From NCBI GenBank assembly GCA_040756575.1, contig JBFLYP010000014.1, positions 1 through 64,000 of the forward strand: a stretch of 64,000 nt of DNA, written 5' to 3'. Of this stretch, positions 52,022 through 60,003 are shown piece by piece. Made by a program: the position numbers and the translations under genes. Each line of letters begins with the position of its first letter. The first letter of the stretch is position 1. Under the pieces are notes generated by a model, which saw nothing but the letters and a program-made list of their open reading frames with translations, made no database searches and was not told where the DNA came from. The stretch is from DTYU01 sp040756575. GTDB taxonomy: Bacteria > Bacillota > Desulfotomaculia > Desulfotomaculales > Ammonificaceae.

Positions 52022-53494
52022 TTAACGAACCTGAACCGTTTCGGCCGCTCCCTGCAAGGTAGTCAGCAGCGCCTGTGCCTTGTTGATGGTCTCAACGTAT
52101 TCCCGTTCCGGGTCGGAATCCGCCACTATCCCGGCTCCGGCCTGCACATACGCGCTGCCGTTGGTCACCACGATTGTACGGATGGTAATGCAGGTGTCCA
52201 GGTTCCCGGTGAAGCTGTAGTACCCCACCGCCCCCGCGTAAATCCCGCGCCGCGTCGGCTCAAGCTCCTCGATTATCTCCATCGCCCGCACCTTAGGGGC
52301 ACCGGAAACCGTCCCCGCCGGAAACGAAGCCTCCAAAGCGCCGAGAGCGGAGTACCCCGGAGACAGCAGCCCCTGCACCTCCGAAACGATGTGAATCACG
52401 TGGGAGTACTTTTCAACAGCCATGAACTCGGAAACCCGAACGGTACCGGGGACGGAGACACGCCCCAAATCGTTGCGCCCGAGGTCCACCAGCATTATGT
52501 GCTCCGCCCGTTCCTTGGGGTCGTTAAGCAGCTCCAACGCCAGGGCTTCGTCCTCCGCAGCGTCCCTGCCCCTCGGGCGGGTTCCCGCTATCGGCCGGGT
52601 GCGGATCAACCCGTCCTCCACCCGGATAAGCATTTCCGGCGAAGAGCCGATTACCACCGGATCACCGAAATCCAAATAGAAAAGATACGGCGAGGGGTTT
52701 ATGACCCGCAGGCGCCGGTACACCTCGAACGGCTCGCCGTCAAACGGCCGGGAGAACCGCTGCGAAAGCACCACCTGCAGAATATCGCCCGCCCGGATGT
52801 ACTCCTTTGCCCGGCGCACGGCGCTCAGGAAATCCTCCTTCTGCATATTCGCGGTCAGTGCAGGATCTGAACCGGAAAGCGGTATATCCCAGTCAAGCAC
52901 CGCCGGTTTTTTCAGGATCGCCAGCACACTCTTGATGCGTTCGACCGCCTCGCAGTATGCCGATCGGGGGTCATTCGCCGGACGTGTATTCACAACGACT
53001 GTAAGCCGCCGTCGGACGTGGTCGAAAATCAGGACGACCCTGGTGAAAATTAGGTGGCAGTCGTAAGCCCCGATGTCGTCGATGGTATTCAGGGGAAGCC
53101 GCTCCAGGTTCCGGACAAAGTCGTACCCGAAATACCCCACCCCGCCGCCGTAAAACCGGGGCAGTCCTTCGAGGCGGGGACCGCGCAGGTCGGCAAAGAT
53201 CCCTTCGAGGTACTTCAAAGGTGAACCGATAAAAGACCGTGCTCCCTCTTCACCGCTTAACGAGACAGAATTCCCCTTAGCGCAGAAGATCAGGAACGGG
53301 TCGAAACCAATGAAGCTGTACCTGCCGAGGAATTCCCCTCCGGCTACGGATTCGAGCAGGTAAACCGGAAACGATCCGATTTTTTTAAAGGCTGCGATCG
53401 GGGTCTCAAGATCCGCAATCACCTCCTGGTAAACGGGAACCACACCATACTCACCGCTTAACCTGAGATACTCGTCCAGGGTTGGTTGAATCAC
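52022..53494 (-). CDS. trpE: Anthranilate synthase component I
   Basis: This 490-residue enzyme makes anthranilate from chorismate. The N-terminal feedback site LLES is in FPVYLLESVAGGEFLGRYSF. The catalytic half has GDILQVVLSQRFSRPF, IGSSPEMLIR, RTRPIAGTRPRG, DLGRNDLGRVS, FPAGTVSGAPKVRAMEII and QAGAGIVADSDPEREY. GTG 53494 has GGGGAG 8 nt upstream. The frame runs upstream through the leader terminator to 53590, which is not a realistic start. It heads the operon, behind the attenuator. Confidence 0.96.
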   Translation of the reverse strand: MIQPTLDEYLRLSGEYGVVPVYQEVIADLETPIAAFKKIGSFPVYLLESVAGGEFLGRYSFIGFDPFLIFCAKGNSVSLSGEEGARSFIGSPLKYLEGIFADLRGPRLEGLPRFYGGGVGYFGYDFVRNLERLPLNTIDDIGAYDCHLIFTRVVLIFDHVRRRLTVVVNTRPANDPRSAYCEAVERIKSVLAILKKPAVLDWDIPLSGSDPALTANMQKEDFLSAVRRAKEYIRAGDILQVVLSQRFSRPFDGEPFEVYRRLRVINPSPYLFYLDFGDPVVIGSSPEMLIRVEDGLIRTRPIAGTRPRGRDAAEDEALALELLNDPKERAEHIMLVDLGRNDLGRVSVPGTVRVSEFMAVEKYSHVIHIVSEVQGLLSPGYSALGALEASFPAGTVSGAPKVRAMEIIEELEPTRRGIYAGAVGYYSFTGNLDTCITIRTIVVTNGSAYVQAGAGIVADSDPEREYVETINKAQALLTTLQGAAETVQVR

Positions 53495-53666
53495 TCCGCC
53501 CGCTCCCCTCAACAAAAAATTAAGCCAGCACCCAAATGAAGCACTGGCTTTGGATCGCTTACTCACCAGTCTCATCTGCGCTCTTCTCAAACTCTTCTCA
53601 AACTCTTCTCGGTCGCGACAATATTCAGTTAAAAAAAGTCTACACCGTTTTCCATCCCCCTGTCAA
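53495..53666 (-). promoter_or_regulatory. trp operon leader: promoter, GAG-triplet array, antiterminator and terminator (TRAP-type attenuator)
   Basis: Promoter: TTGACA (complement 53661-53666), 18 nt, TAGACT (53637-53642). The leader RNA carries six GAG triplets at 53610-53608, 53605-53603, 53599-53597, 53594-53592, 53588-53586 and 53583-53581, spaced 2, 3, 2, 3, 2 nt. CAG (53578-53576), GAG (53573-53571) and GAG (53564-53562) follow. Segment 53578-53565 can pair with 53548-53533 (14 bp with G-U pairs and a 2-nt bulge) as antiterminator. Its 3' side overlaps the 5' arm of terminator 53541-53550 / 53522-53531, which is followed by six T. Triplets inside the antiterminator would be masked by bound TRAP. 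Confidence 0.8.
53522..53550 (-). terminator. Attenuator terminator of the trp leader
   Basis: Minus-strand arms 53550-53541 and 53531-53522 form a 10-bp stem (two G-U pairs) with a 9-nt loop, followed by AATTTTTTG. The stem cannot form together with the antiterminator because both need 53541-53548. trpE starts 28 nt further on. Confidence 0.85.
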
Positions 53667-53911
53667 CTGTTTACTTTAAATTTATGCGCGCGCCCTGTGG
53701 TATACCGGACCCCCAAATTACCCGGCGTTGCGATCCAGTCACTCGCTGGATCTCATTTTTAAAAGAACAGGCTGCTTTTTGAAGAAGCTTAGAGTCCGGG
53801 GGTTGAAAGTTTTTCTTCACAAGCAGCCCGTATACCCTGGAACCGGCTGTTTTTCCGCCGATAAAAATCTACCTGTCCCTATCTTAAAAAGAGCAGCCCG
53901 TTCCCTTTTGT
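53667..53911. other. Intergenic between trp promoter and SASP gene
   Basis: Plus-strand open frames here have no similarity or ribosome binding site. The trp promoter lies at the left end. No terminator with a clean T-run for the SASP gene and no repeat-family member were seen. Confidence 0.4.
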
Positions 53912-54139
53912 CTAAAGGCGTTCGCCACGGCGCAGTGCCTCTTCAGCGTGCCGGATCATCACCCGTACCATGCTGCCGCCGATCTTTCCCCCTACCCTGC
54001 CGCAGTCCTGAGCAGGAACCTCTCCCCAGTAGCCGTCCGCGATTTGGGAGGAAAGACCGAGTTCAGCCGCAACCTCATATTTAAAACGGTCTAAAACCGA
54101 ATCAGGCAGGAGTTTGTCATATGGGAAGAATTGCGCCAT
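53912..54139 (-). CDS. Alpha/beta-type small acid-soluble spore protein, first copy
   Basis: This 75-residue DNA-binding protein coats and protects the spore chromosome. The two conserved blocks are present: LDRFKYEVAAELGL, which contains the germination-protease cleavage region, and CGRVGGKIGGSMVRVMIRHAEEAL. The second block has an extra GGK/GGS element compared with the second copy at 58443. The protein is a little longer at the N-terminus than typical (60-70 residues). ATG 54139 has GGGGTGG upstream. Expression is expected in the forespore under SigG; the promoter was not resolved. Confidence 0.9.
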   Translation of the reverse strand: MAQFFPYDKLLPDSVLDRFKYEVAAELGLSSQIADGYWGEVPAQDCGRVGGKIGGSMVRVMIRHAEEALRRGERL

Positions 54140-54154
54140 TTTTTTTTACCACCC

Positions 54155-54450
54155 CTTTCGGTGTTCTGCGTTCTGCGTTCGGTGTTCGGCGTTCTGCTTA
54201 AACGGATTGACTTTGGGGTCAGTTCGAACTCCGGAGTCCAGAGTTCGAGGTTATCTCAATTGATGGACCGTCGTGGTCGGTTCAACGTTTAAAGTTAACC
54301 TCGAACTGCGTGAATTATACGCCAGCCGCCACCGCGTGAAGCGCAGGTACGAGGGTTCAACCTTTGAATTAACCTCAAACGGCGTGAATTCGGGGTCCGT
54401 TCCACTTGCCAAATCGGCAGATGCAGGGTCTCTTGAACCCTGAACGTTAA
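54155..54450. repeat. Family I intergenic repeat between SASP and spoVB
   Basis: GTTCTGCGTTCTGCG and GGTGTTCGGCG heptamers start the block. Then come AACGGATTGACTTTGGGG, TCAGTTCGAAC, AGTTCGAGG, TCTCAATTGATGGACCG, GGTCGGTTCAACG, AGTTAACCTCGAAC, GCGTGAATTCGGGGTCCG and GCAGGGTCTCTTGAACC. Block order is that of the copies at 29996 and 41740. No coding frame was found. Confidence 0.75.
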
Positions 54451-54479
54451 GGTATTCTTAGTTTTATTGTCGCCGGTTT

Positions 54480-56051
54480 TTATCTTTTAATAGCCGCGAA
54501 TATTTTACAAAAAATCAAAGATAACCGCTTACGCTCGCTGCTTGTAAGCGCCCCGGAAAGAACCGTGAAAACGGCATAGCTGAGCCCCGTAAGCGCGATA
54601 ACCGCGATAAAACTCAAGGCCTGAGGCGCCGCACGTACGGCCATAAAATTATGGCAGTAATAGAGCACTGCGGCTGCCACGGCTGTTGAAAACAGCGGCT
54701 TGACCAGGATATCTTTCACTTGGACGTTGCAGCCGGTTAACTGCCTCAGATCGAGCAGATTAAGTACACTCATAATCACAAATCCGCATACCAGAGCGGC
54801 GCCGGCCCCGCGGATGCCGTAGTCGGGCATCCCTGTCAGGAAGTAGATACCGGTAATTTTAAATACCGATGCGACCACCAGGTTACGGAAGGGAACAAGC
54901 GGCAGCCCAAGCCCCTGGAGAATCCCGGTGGTGGTCTGCTGCAGGTAAAGGAAGGGTGCGCCGAGCGCCAGCACTTTCAGGACGGCGCCGGCCTGTGGGT
55001 AGCCGAAAATGACCCGGCACAGCTCCTCCGGGATCATGAACAGCACCATCGCGCTGGGCAAACCGGTAAGCATCGTCAGGCGCAAGGCGTTGTTCACCCG
55101 CGAGTTTAACAGGCGGAAATCCCGCGCGGTAAGAGCTTCAGCGATAGCAGGCACCAGAGCTGTGGACAGAGCGACCGTGATCAACCCCGGAGTGAAAAGT
55201 AGGGTCTCGGCAACCCCGGCAAACTGACCGTAAACATTAGTGGCCTCCCGGATAGAAAGGCCGGCGGCCACAAGCCTGTGCGGAATGATAACGGCGTCGA
55301 GAGAAAGGAAACCGGTGGATACAAGCCTCATTAGGGTGACCGGCAACGCCAGGCGAAAGATTTCCACCGTAAGGTTAGTGTCGCCTGCCCGCAACTTGCC
55401 GGCTGCAGGGAACTGGGAACGCCTCCGGAAAAAGTACCCGAGCATTAACAAGAAGCCTGCAAGCTCCCCGCAAACCACGCCTAATGATGCACCACAGGCC
55501 GCCGCAACTACACCCCGGTGAATGAGGAGCGAAGCGAAGGAAAGGCCGGCAGCAACCCGCACGAATTGTTCGACCGTCTGGGTGACAGCAGTCGGCGTCA
55601 TATCCTGAAGTCCTTGGAAAAAACCCCTGAACACAGAGCAGGCCGACACGATCAAGACCGCGGGCACAAGACAGACGAAGGGGAGAAATGTCTCGGGGTT
55701 GGAAAGAATTTTTCCGGTAAGAAAACGCGCCGCCATCAGGACGGCAGAAGTTACGAATACACTGGAAAAGGCAGTGTATAAAAGGGAAAGACGCAAGAGA
55801 CGATAGGCCCTGCCGAAGTCATTCCGGGTCACGGTATCGGATACCAATTTGGCAATGGCCACAGGGATGCCCAAAGAAGCGAGCACGAGGGCTAAGACGT
55901 ATATCGGGAATACCATCGTGAACAGGCCTATTCCTTCTGCCTGAATAAGACGGATTAGAAATATCTGGTAGGCAAACCCCACAACCCGGTTGAGCGTGCT
56001 GGCGGCAACGAGGATGAGGGTGCCCGTGAGCAACGACTGGCGGGAAATCAT
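54480..56051 (-). CDS. spoVB: Stage V sporulation protein B (MOP-superfamily flippase)
   Basis: This 523-residue membrane protein with about 14 predicted helices belongs to the polysaccharide/MATE-like MOP superfamily. It begins LLTGTLILVAASTLNRVVGFAYQIFLIR, the typical SpoVB start, and has RGFFQGLQDMTPTAVTQTVEQ (split motif around the RGFFQG loop) in the middle. SpoVB is needed for spore cortex synthesis and is thought to flip lipid-linked precursors in the outer forespore membrane. Monocistronic, with family I repeat sequence downstream. Related YtgP/MurJ-like flippases are the alternative; the start favours SpoVB. Confidence 0.88.
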   Translation of the reverse strand: MISRQSLLTGTLILVAASTLNRVVGFAYQIFLIRLIQAEGIGLFTMVFPIYVLALVLASLGIPVAIAKLVSDTVTRNDFGRAYRLLRLSLLYTAFSSVFVTSAVLMAARFLTGKILSNPETFLPFVCLVPAVLIVSACSVFRGFFQGLQDMTPTAVTQTVEQFVRVAAGLSFASLLIHRGVVAAACGASLGVVCGELAGFLLMLGYFFRRRSQFPAAGKLRAGDTNLTVEIFRLALPVTLMRLVSTGFLSLDAVIIPHRLVAAGLSIREATNVYGQFAGVAETLLFTPGLITVALSTALVPAIAEALTARDFRLLNSRVNNALRLTMLTGLPSAMVLFMIPEELCRVIFGYPQAGAVLKVLALGAPFLYLQQTTTGILQGLGLPLVPFRNLVVASVFKITGIYFLTGMPDYGIRGAGAALVCGFVIMSVLNLLDLRQLTGCNVQVKDILVKPLFSTAVAAAVLYYCHNFMAVRAAPQALSFIAVIALTGLSYAVFTVLSGALTSSERKRLSLIFCKIFAAIKR

Positions 56052-56330
56052 CTCGGCCTCCGTTCAAACGAGGTTGACAAGCCCGACCCGGTAACTATAT
56101 CTATGCTCGTCCTCCCAAAAATGACCGGGCGGGAGGGCTAAAGTCCCGGCGAAAGATGTTTATAACCAAAGGGGTTTCCATGAAGATGTTTAAGAAAAAC
56201 TGACAGGCAGACAGGATTTCTAAAACTCCTGTAGAAGTAACTGAAGTTAACTCGAAACCGCAACAAATCAGGCAAAATTTTCATAGAAAAAACGTTAGTG
56301 GAAAGAATACCATCAGGAGGGGAAAACAGG
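56052..56330 (+). promoter_or_regulatory. Upstream region of the EF-G gene with sigma-A-type promoter
   Basis: TTGACA (56074-56079), 16 nt, TATATC (56096-56101) reads toward the EF-G gene, which leaves a leader of about 220 nt. The leader contains a small stem (CGGGAGGG, loop, GTCCCG at about 56132-56147). No known riboswitch motif was recognised. AGGAGG lies about 10 nt before TTG 56331. Confidence 0.5.
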
Positions 56331-58343
56331 TTGAAGAACTATGCGGCAAAAGATTTGAGAAACGTAGCCGTGGTCGGTCATGGGGGAACAGGGAAGACCT
56401 CGCTTGTCGAGGCACTGCTCTTTAACACCGGCGCGATTTCCCGCCTCGGCCGCGTTGAAGACGGGACGACCACCGCCGATTACCACCCGGAGGAGGTCAA
56501 ACGGGGTATTACCGTTCACTCAAGCATCGTGCCCTGCGAGTCCGAGGGAATCAAGATCAATCTCTTAGACACGCCGGGATACTCCGACTTTATCGGGGAA
56601 GTCAAGGGCGCATTGCGGGTGGCCGAAGGAGCACTCTTTACAGTTTGCGGTGTGGGCGGCGTCGAGGTTCAAACCGAAGTGATCTGGGATCATGCAGGAG
56701 AAATGCCGCGGGTGGTCTTCATCAATAAGCTCGACCGGGAAAACGCCAACTTCGACCGCGTTTTGGACGACCTGCGCTCTAAGTTCGGTGCAAACTTTGT
56801 ACCGTTTACGGTTCCTGTCGGCGTTGCGGAGAGTTTCCGCGGCGTGGTGGATGTGCTTGGTGAAAAGGCGTATCTTGACGATGACAAGGGCGAAAAAGAA
56901 TCCCCCGTTCCCGAGGACCTAATGGCACAGGTTCAGGAGTACAGGGAAAAAATGATCGAAGCGGCGGCTGAAGCCGACGACGAGTACCTGATGAAGTACC
57001 TGGAAGGCATGGAACTGACCCTTGATGAAGTCCGGGCGGGGTTGGTAAAAGGGCTGCAGGAGGCCAAGTTTGTCCCGGTTTTATGCGGCTCGGCCACCAA
57101 AAACTGCGGGGTCAAGGCGCTGTTGGAGTTTTTTACCCGCTATTTCCCCGCGCCGCAAGTTAAGGATGGACCGCTGGCAGCCCTCGTTTTTAAGACTATC
57201 GCCGACCCGTATGTGGGACGTATGAACTACATCCGGGTTTTCAGCGGCGTGTTGACAGGTGAAACCAACCTTTATAACAGCACAAAAGAAAAACCTGAAA
57301 AAATCAGCCAGATTTTTTTCCTCCGGGGAAAGAACCAGTTGCAGACCGATAGCATTCCCGCAGGCGACATCGGCGCGCTTGTAAAACTGACCGAGACAAC
57401 GACCGGTGACACCCTTTGCGAGAAGGAAAAACCGGTCACCCTGGAAGGGATTGATTTTCCCGAACCCACCCTCAGCATCGCGGTTGAGCCGAAGACCCAG
57501 GGGGATGAGGACAAACTCGCCACCGCTCTCGCCCGGCTGGTGGAAGAAGAACCCACTGTTCGGGTAGAAAAAAACGTTGAAACGAAACAAACCGTAATTA
57601 CCGGTATTGGCGAAACCCAATTGGATATGATTATCGAGCGCTTCAAACGGAAGTTCGGCGTAGAAGTCAACCAGAAACCGCTCAAGATTCCGTATCGCGA
57701 GACTATACGGGCGGAGGCAAAGGTCGAGGGCAAATACAAGAAGCAGACCGGCGGCCGCGGGCAGTACGGCCATGTGTGGCTTAAGATTGAGCCGCTGCCG
57801 GATGAAGAGTTTAAGTTTGCGGAAGACATCTTCGGCGGCGCCGTCCCGAGCCAGTACTTCCCCGCCGTTGAAAAGGGCGTAAAGGAAGCTATGAACGAAG
57901 GCGTCCTGGCGGGCTATCCCGTAACGAATGTTGCAGTCACGCTGTACGACGGTTCTTACCACCCTGTAGACTCGTCGGAATTGGCGTTCAAGATCGCCGC
58001 ATCAATGGCCTTTAAAAAAGGAATGCAACAGGCTAAACCGGTGCTCCTCGAACCCGTGATGGAGGTTGAGGTCCGGGTGCCGGACGTCTTTGTGGGTGAC
58101 GTGATAAGCGACCTGAATACAAAACGCGGGCGGATTCTTGGCATGGAACCTACCGGTAAAGTCACGCAGATCCGTGCCCTCGCACCGCTGGCCGAAATGG
58201 CCCGTTATGCGATCGATCTTAAATCAATGACTCAGGGACGGGGCTCCTTCGGGATGAAGTTCAGTTCTTACGAAGAGGTTCCCGGACAGATTGCCGAAAA
58301 AATAATTAAAAAGGCGCAAGAAGAAAAGGAGAACGAAAAATAA
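56331..58343 (+). CDS. fusA: Elongation factor G-like GTPase (EF-G paralogue)
   Basis: This 670-residue translational GTPase has all five EF-G domains. G1 reads GHGGTGKTSLVEALLF instead of the canonical AHIDAGKT, the mark of the EF-G2-like paralogue group found in many Firmicutes. Other parts are G3 DTPGYSDF, G4 NKLDREN, and a domain IV-V stretch with GGRGQYGHVWLKIEPL and RGRILGMEPTGKVTQI. It is alone, not in the str operon with rpsL-rpsG-tuf, which also fits a paralogue. TTG 56331 begins LKNYAAKDLRNVAVVGHGG behind AGGAGG; an upstream GTG frame is not needed. Confidence 0.88.
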   Translation: MKNYAAKDLRNVAVVGHGGTGKTSLVEALLFNTGAISRLGRVEDGTTTADYHPEEVKRGITVHSSIVPCESEGIKINLLDTPGYSDFIGEVKGALRVAEGALFTVCGVGGVEVQTEVIWDHAGEMPRVVFINKLDRENANFDRVLDDLRSKFGANFVPFTVPVGVAESFRGVVDVLGEKAYLDDDKGEKESPVPEDLMAQVQEYREKMIEAAAEADDEYLMKYLEGMELTLDEVRAGLVKGLQEAKFVPVLCGSATKNCGVKALLEFFTRYFPAPQVKDGPLAALVFKTIADPYVGRMNYIRVFSGVLTGETNLYNSTKEKPEKISQIFFLRGKNQLQTDSIPAGDIGALVKLTETTTGDTLCEKEKPVTLEGIDFPEPTLSIAVEPKTQGDEDKLATALARLVEEEPTVRVEKNVETKQTVITGIGETQLDMIIERFKRKFGVEVNQKPLKIPYRETIRAEAKVEGKYKKQTGGRGQYGHVWLKIEPLPDEEFKFAEDIFGGAVPSQYFPAVEKGVKEAMNEGVLAGYPVTNVAVTLYDGSYHPVDSSELAFKIAASMAFKKGMQQAKPVLLEPVMEVEVRVPDVFVGDVISDLNTKRGRILGMEPTGKVTQIRALAPLAEMARYAIDLKSMTQGRGSFGMKFSSYEEVPGQIAEKIIKKAQEEKENEK

Positions 58344-58408
58344 CCTAAAGGATTCTTTATGAATAAATAGGGGAGCTCAAGGGCTGCAAGCTACCATGTA
58401 AAAAAAAG

Positions 58409-58432
58409 GGGCTGCCACTTTTGGGGCAGCCC
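58409..58432 (-). terminator. Terminator between convergent EF-G and SASP genes
   Basis: Arms 58409-58416 and 58425-58432 (GGGCTGCC / GGCAGCCC) form a perfect 8-bp stem with an 8-nt loop. The minus strand continues into eight T, so it ends the SASP transcript. On the plus strand the A-run precedes and TTATT follows, so it may also stop the EF-G transcript. Confidence 0.85.
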
Positions 58433-58442
58433 TTATTCAACC

Positions 58443-58661
58443 TTACCGGTTCTCTTCCCTGGGCATTTGCTGCTCGGCGTAGCGGATCATCCGCCGAACC
58501 ATGTTGCCGCCGACGAGGCCGCATTCCCGGCTGGTCATATCACCCCAGCCAACGCGGTTGAGCTTATCAGCAAGCCCAAGGTCTTCCGCCACCTCGTACT
58601 TAAACCTATCGAGAGCAGGTTCTGCTTCCGGAACCAGGGTATTCCGTCTCCGGCGCGGCAT
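58443..58661 (-). CDS. Alpha/beta-type small acid-soluble spore protein, second copy
   Basis: This 72-residue DNA-binding spore protein has the conserved blocks LDRFKYEVAEDLGL and WGDMTSRECGLVGGNMVRRMIRYAEQQM, closer to the family consensus than the first copy. The N-terminus is unusually basic (MPRRRRNTLVPEAEP). ATG 58661 has GGGAGGG 5 nt upstream; the open frame extends further without support. Expected to be made in the forespore and degraded by Gpr at germination. Confidence 0.93.
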   Translation of the reverse strand: MPRRRRNTLVPEAEPALDRFKYEVAEDLGLADKLNRVGWGDMTSRECGLVGGNMVRRMIRYAEQQMPREENR

Positions 58662-58999
58662 TAAATCCCTCCCGTAAAGTTCTAAGACAAGAGATGGCCT
58701 GTTATTATTTTGCCCGGAGATCGTTTTTTTATACATTTTTTTATTAAAAATTGCCGGTCTCTTCCCCTCAAACGGCAGCGTTTCATTCTTCCTTGCGGCC
58801 GTGTCTCAGAACCTGTACCCCCCACACCGCAAGCCCGTTCGGAGGCACCGCCCCCTTCCCGGGATAAAGACCCTCGCAAAGTCCCGCCTCCTTACGTATT
58901 CCCTCACAAAGGAGAGCCGGGGGGTGAAAACACAGAAGCAGGCGGCTGCGGTGAAATGCTGTCAATAAAGTTAAATCTTCATGGCAGGTGGTACAAAAG
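58662..58999. other. Divergent region upstream of the secreted protein, GC-rich with stems
   Basis: Near 58710-58750 the sequence is AT-rich with long T-runs, a likely promoter area. From 58800 to 58950 it is GC-rich with possible stems (CGGGA..TCCCG near 58858-58884, CTCCTT..AAGGAG near 58887-58915). A leader RNA is possible, but no known riboswitch consensus could be fitted with confidence. AGGTGG lies about 7 nt before ATG 59000. Confidence 0.35.
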
Positions 59000-59935
59000 A
59001 TGCGTTTGAAGTCTTTGACTCCTTTTATCACCATGGTCTTGGTATTGTGCATGCTTGTAGCCTCACTACCCGCCTTAGCAGAACAAGCCGTGGTAGTGGA
59101 AATCTATAAGGGAACCTTACCCTTTACAGGGAGCATCCAGGGTCAGGTAACGGGGGAAACAACCAGCGGTTCCGCCTATCCGGTCGCGGGAACTTTAGTC
59201 ACAGCCTGGCGGGTGGAAAAACCGGGCGTGCCGCCGGCCTGGGGCGTGTGGGGGAAAGAAGACCTGCCTCCCGGTATCGCCAAGCGTATCGTAACAGGAA
59301 ATCCCTTCGCCTGGACGACCGCCGACGACAAAAGTGGGAACTACCGGTTCGCTGACCTGCCCGGCGGCACCTACGTCCTAATCGTCCGCGCCCCCTGGTA
59401 TCTCCCTGCAAAAGCGGTTGTTCAGGTTGTACCCGGGAGCACCGTAACGCAAAACGTTTACCTGCGCGGGGTGTACGGCGCGGTGGGCGGCGTGGTTTAC
59501 GACGTTTACAACAACGCGCCGCTGGAAAGGGCCACGGTAGTCCTGTTCGCCAGCTCCGACCTTAAACCTGAGCTTAAAGGGAAACATCTGAAGTGGAAAG
59601 GTTTTACCCTCGACCTCACCAAAGACCTGGAGGCAGAAGACCTGGATGCCCGCCTGCAGCCGTGCGGGGCTAAAATCGCCCGCACCGACGAAACCGGGTG
59701 CTACTGCCTCAACGCCCCGCCGGGGACCTACCGGTTGCTAACAATCCGCCCCGGGTATGAACCGGCAATGCAAACTGTGAACGTTACCGCCCAGAAGCTC
59801 ACCCGTTACGACGTGGGACTGAAGAAGGCCGCTCCGCCGCCGGTCCCCGTAACCAAGATGAAGGCCCAAAACAACTGGAAGTTCAATCAGAAATATATAC
59901 ACAAGCATAAGCATCAGCACCGGCATCCCCGGTGA
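59000..59935 (+). CDS. Secreted protein with carboxypeptidase-regulatory-like domains and His-rich tail
   Basis: This 311-residue protein has a signal peptide (FITMVLVLCMLVASLPALA). Two CarboxypepD_reg-like beta-sandwich units follow, about 30-150 (FADLPGGTYVLIVRAPWY) and 155-275 (GCYCLNAPPGTYRLLTIRPGYE). The C-terminus is a basic, His-rich tail (KYIHKHKHQHRHPR). Such domains are non-catalytic and usually mediate adhesion or protein-protein contacts outside the cell. The His-rich end could bind metal (inference). There is no anchor motif. Single gene with a 9-bp GC stem 44 nt downstream. Confidence 0.7.
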   Translation: MRLKSLTPFITMVLVLCMLVASLPALAEQAVVVEIYKGTLPFTGSIQGQVTGETTSGSAYPVAGTLVTAWRVEKPGVPPAWGVWGKEDLPPGIAKRIVTGNPFAWTTADDKSGNYRFADLPGGTYVLIVRAPWYLPAKAVVQVVPGSTVTQNVYLRGVYGAVGGVVYDVYNNAPLERATVVLFASSDLKPELKGKHLKWKGFTLDLTKDLEAEDLDARLQPCGAKIARTDETGCYCLNAPPGTYRLLTIRPGYEPAMQTVNVTAQKLTRYDVGLKKAAPPPVPVTKMKAQNNWKFNQKYIHKHKHQHRHPR

Positions 59936-59978
59936 TAAACAGGAAGTAACCCCAGGCCTTAAGATTAAAGCAAAAAGC

Positions 59979-60003
59979 GGGTGGCGCGTTAATGGCGCCA
60001 CCC
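59979..60003. terminator. GC-rich hairpin after the secreted-protein gene
   Basis: Arms 59979-59987 and 59995-60003 (GGGTGGCGC / GCGCCACCC) are perfectly complementary with a 7-nt loop. The plus strand lacks a T-run after the stem; on the minus strand five T follow. Between 60004 and 60266 no gene was seen. GAGAGGGGTG precedes the satD start. Confidence 0.5.

Noticed and set aside
53503..53590. Leader-peptide attenuation of trp through an ORF containing one Trp (MRLVSKRSKASASFGCW)
   Set aside because: Only one Trp codon, no ribosome binding site, and the frame runs straight through the terminator into trpE. The GAG-triplet array and antiterminator explain the region better.
53728..54084. 118-codon plus-strand ORF overlapping the SASP gene
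   Set aside because: Antisense to a clear SASP gene over most of its C-terminal half, no motif, no ribosome binding site.
29996..54450. CRISPR arrays
   Set aside because: The repeat units are about 7-10 nt and degenerate, without constant 24-40 nt repeats or uniform spacers. No cas genes.
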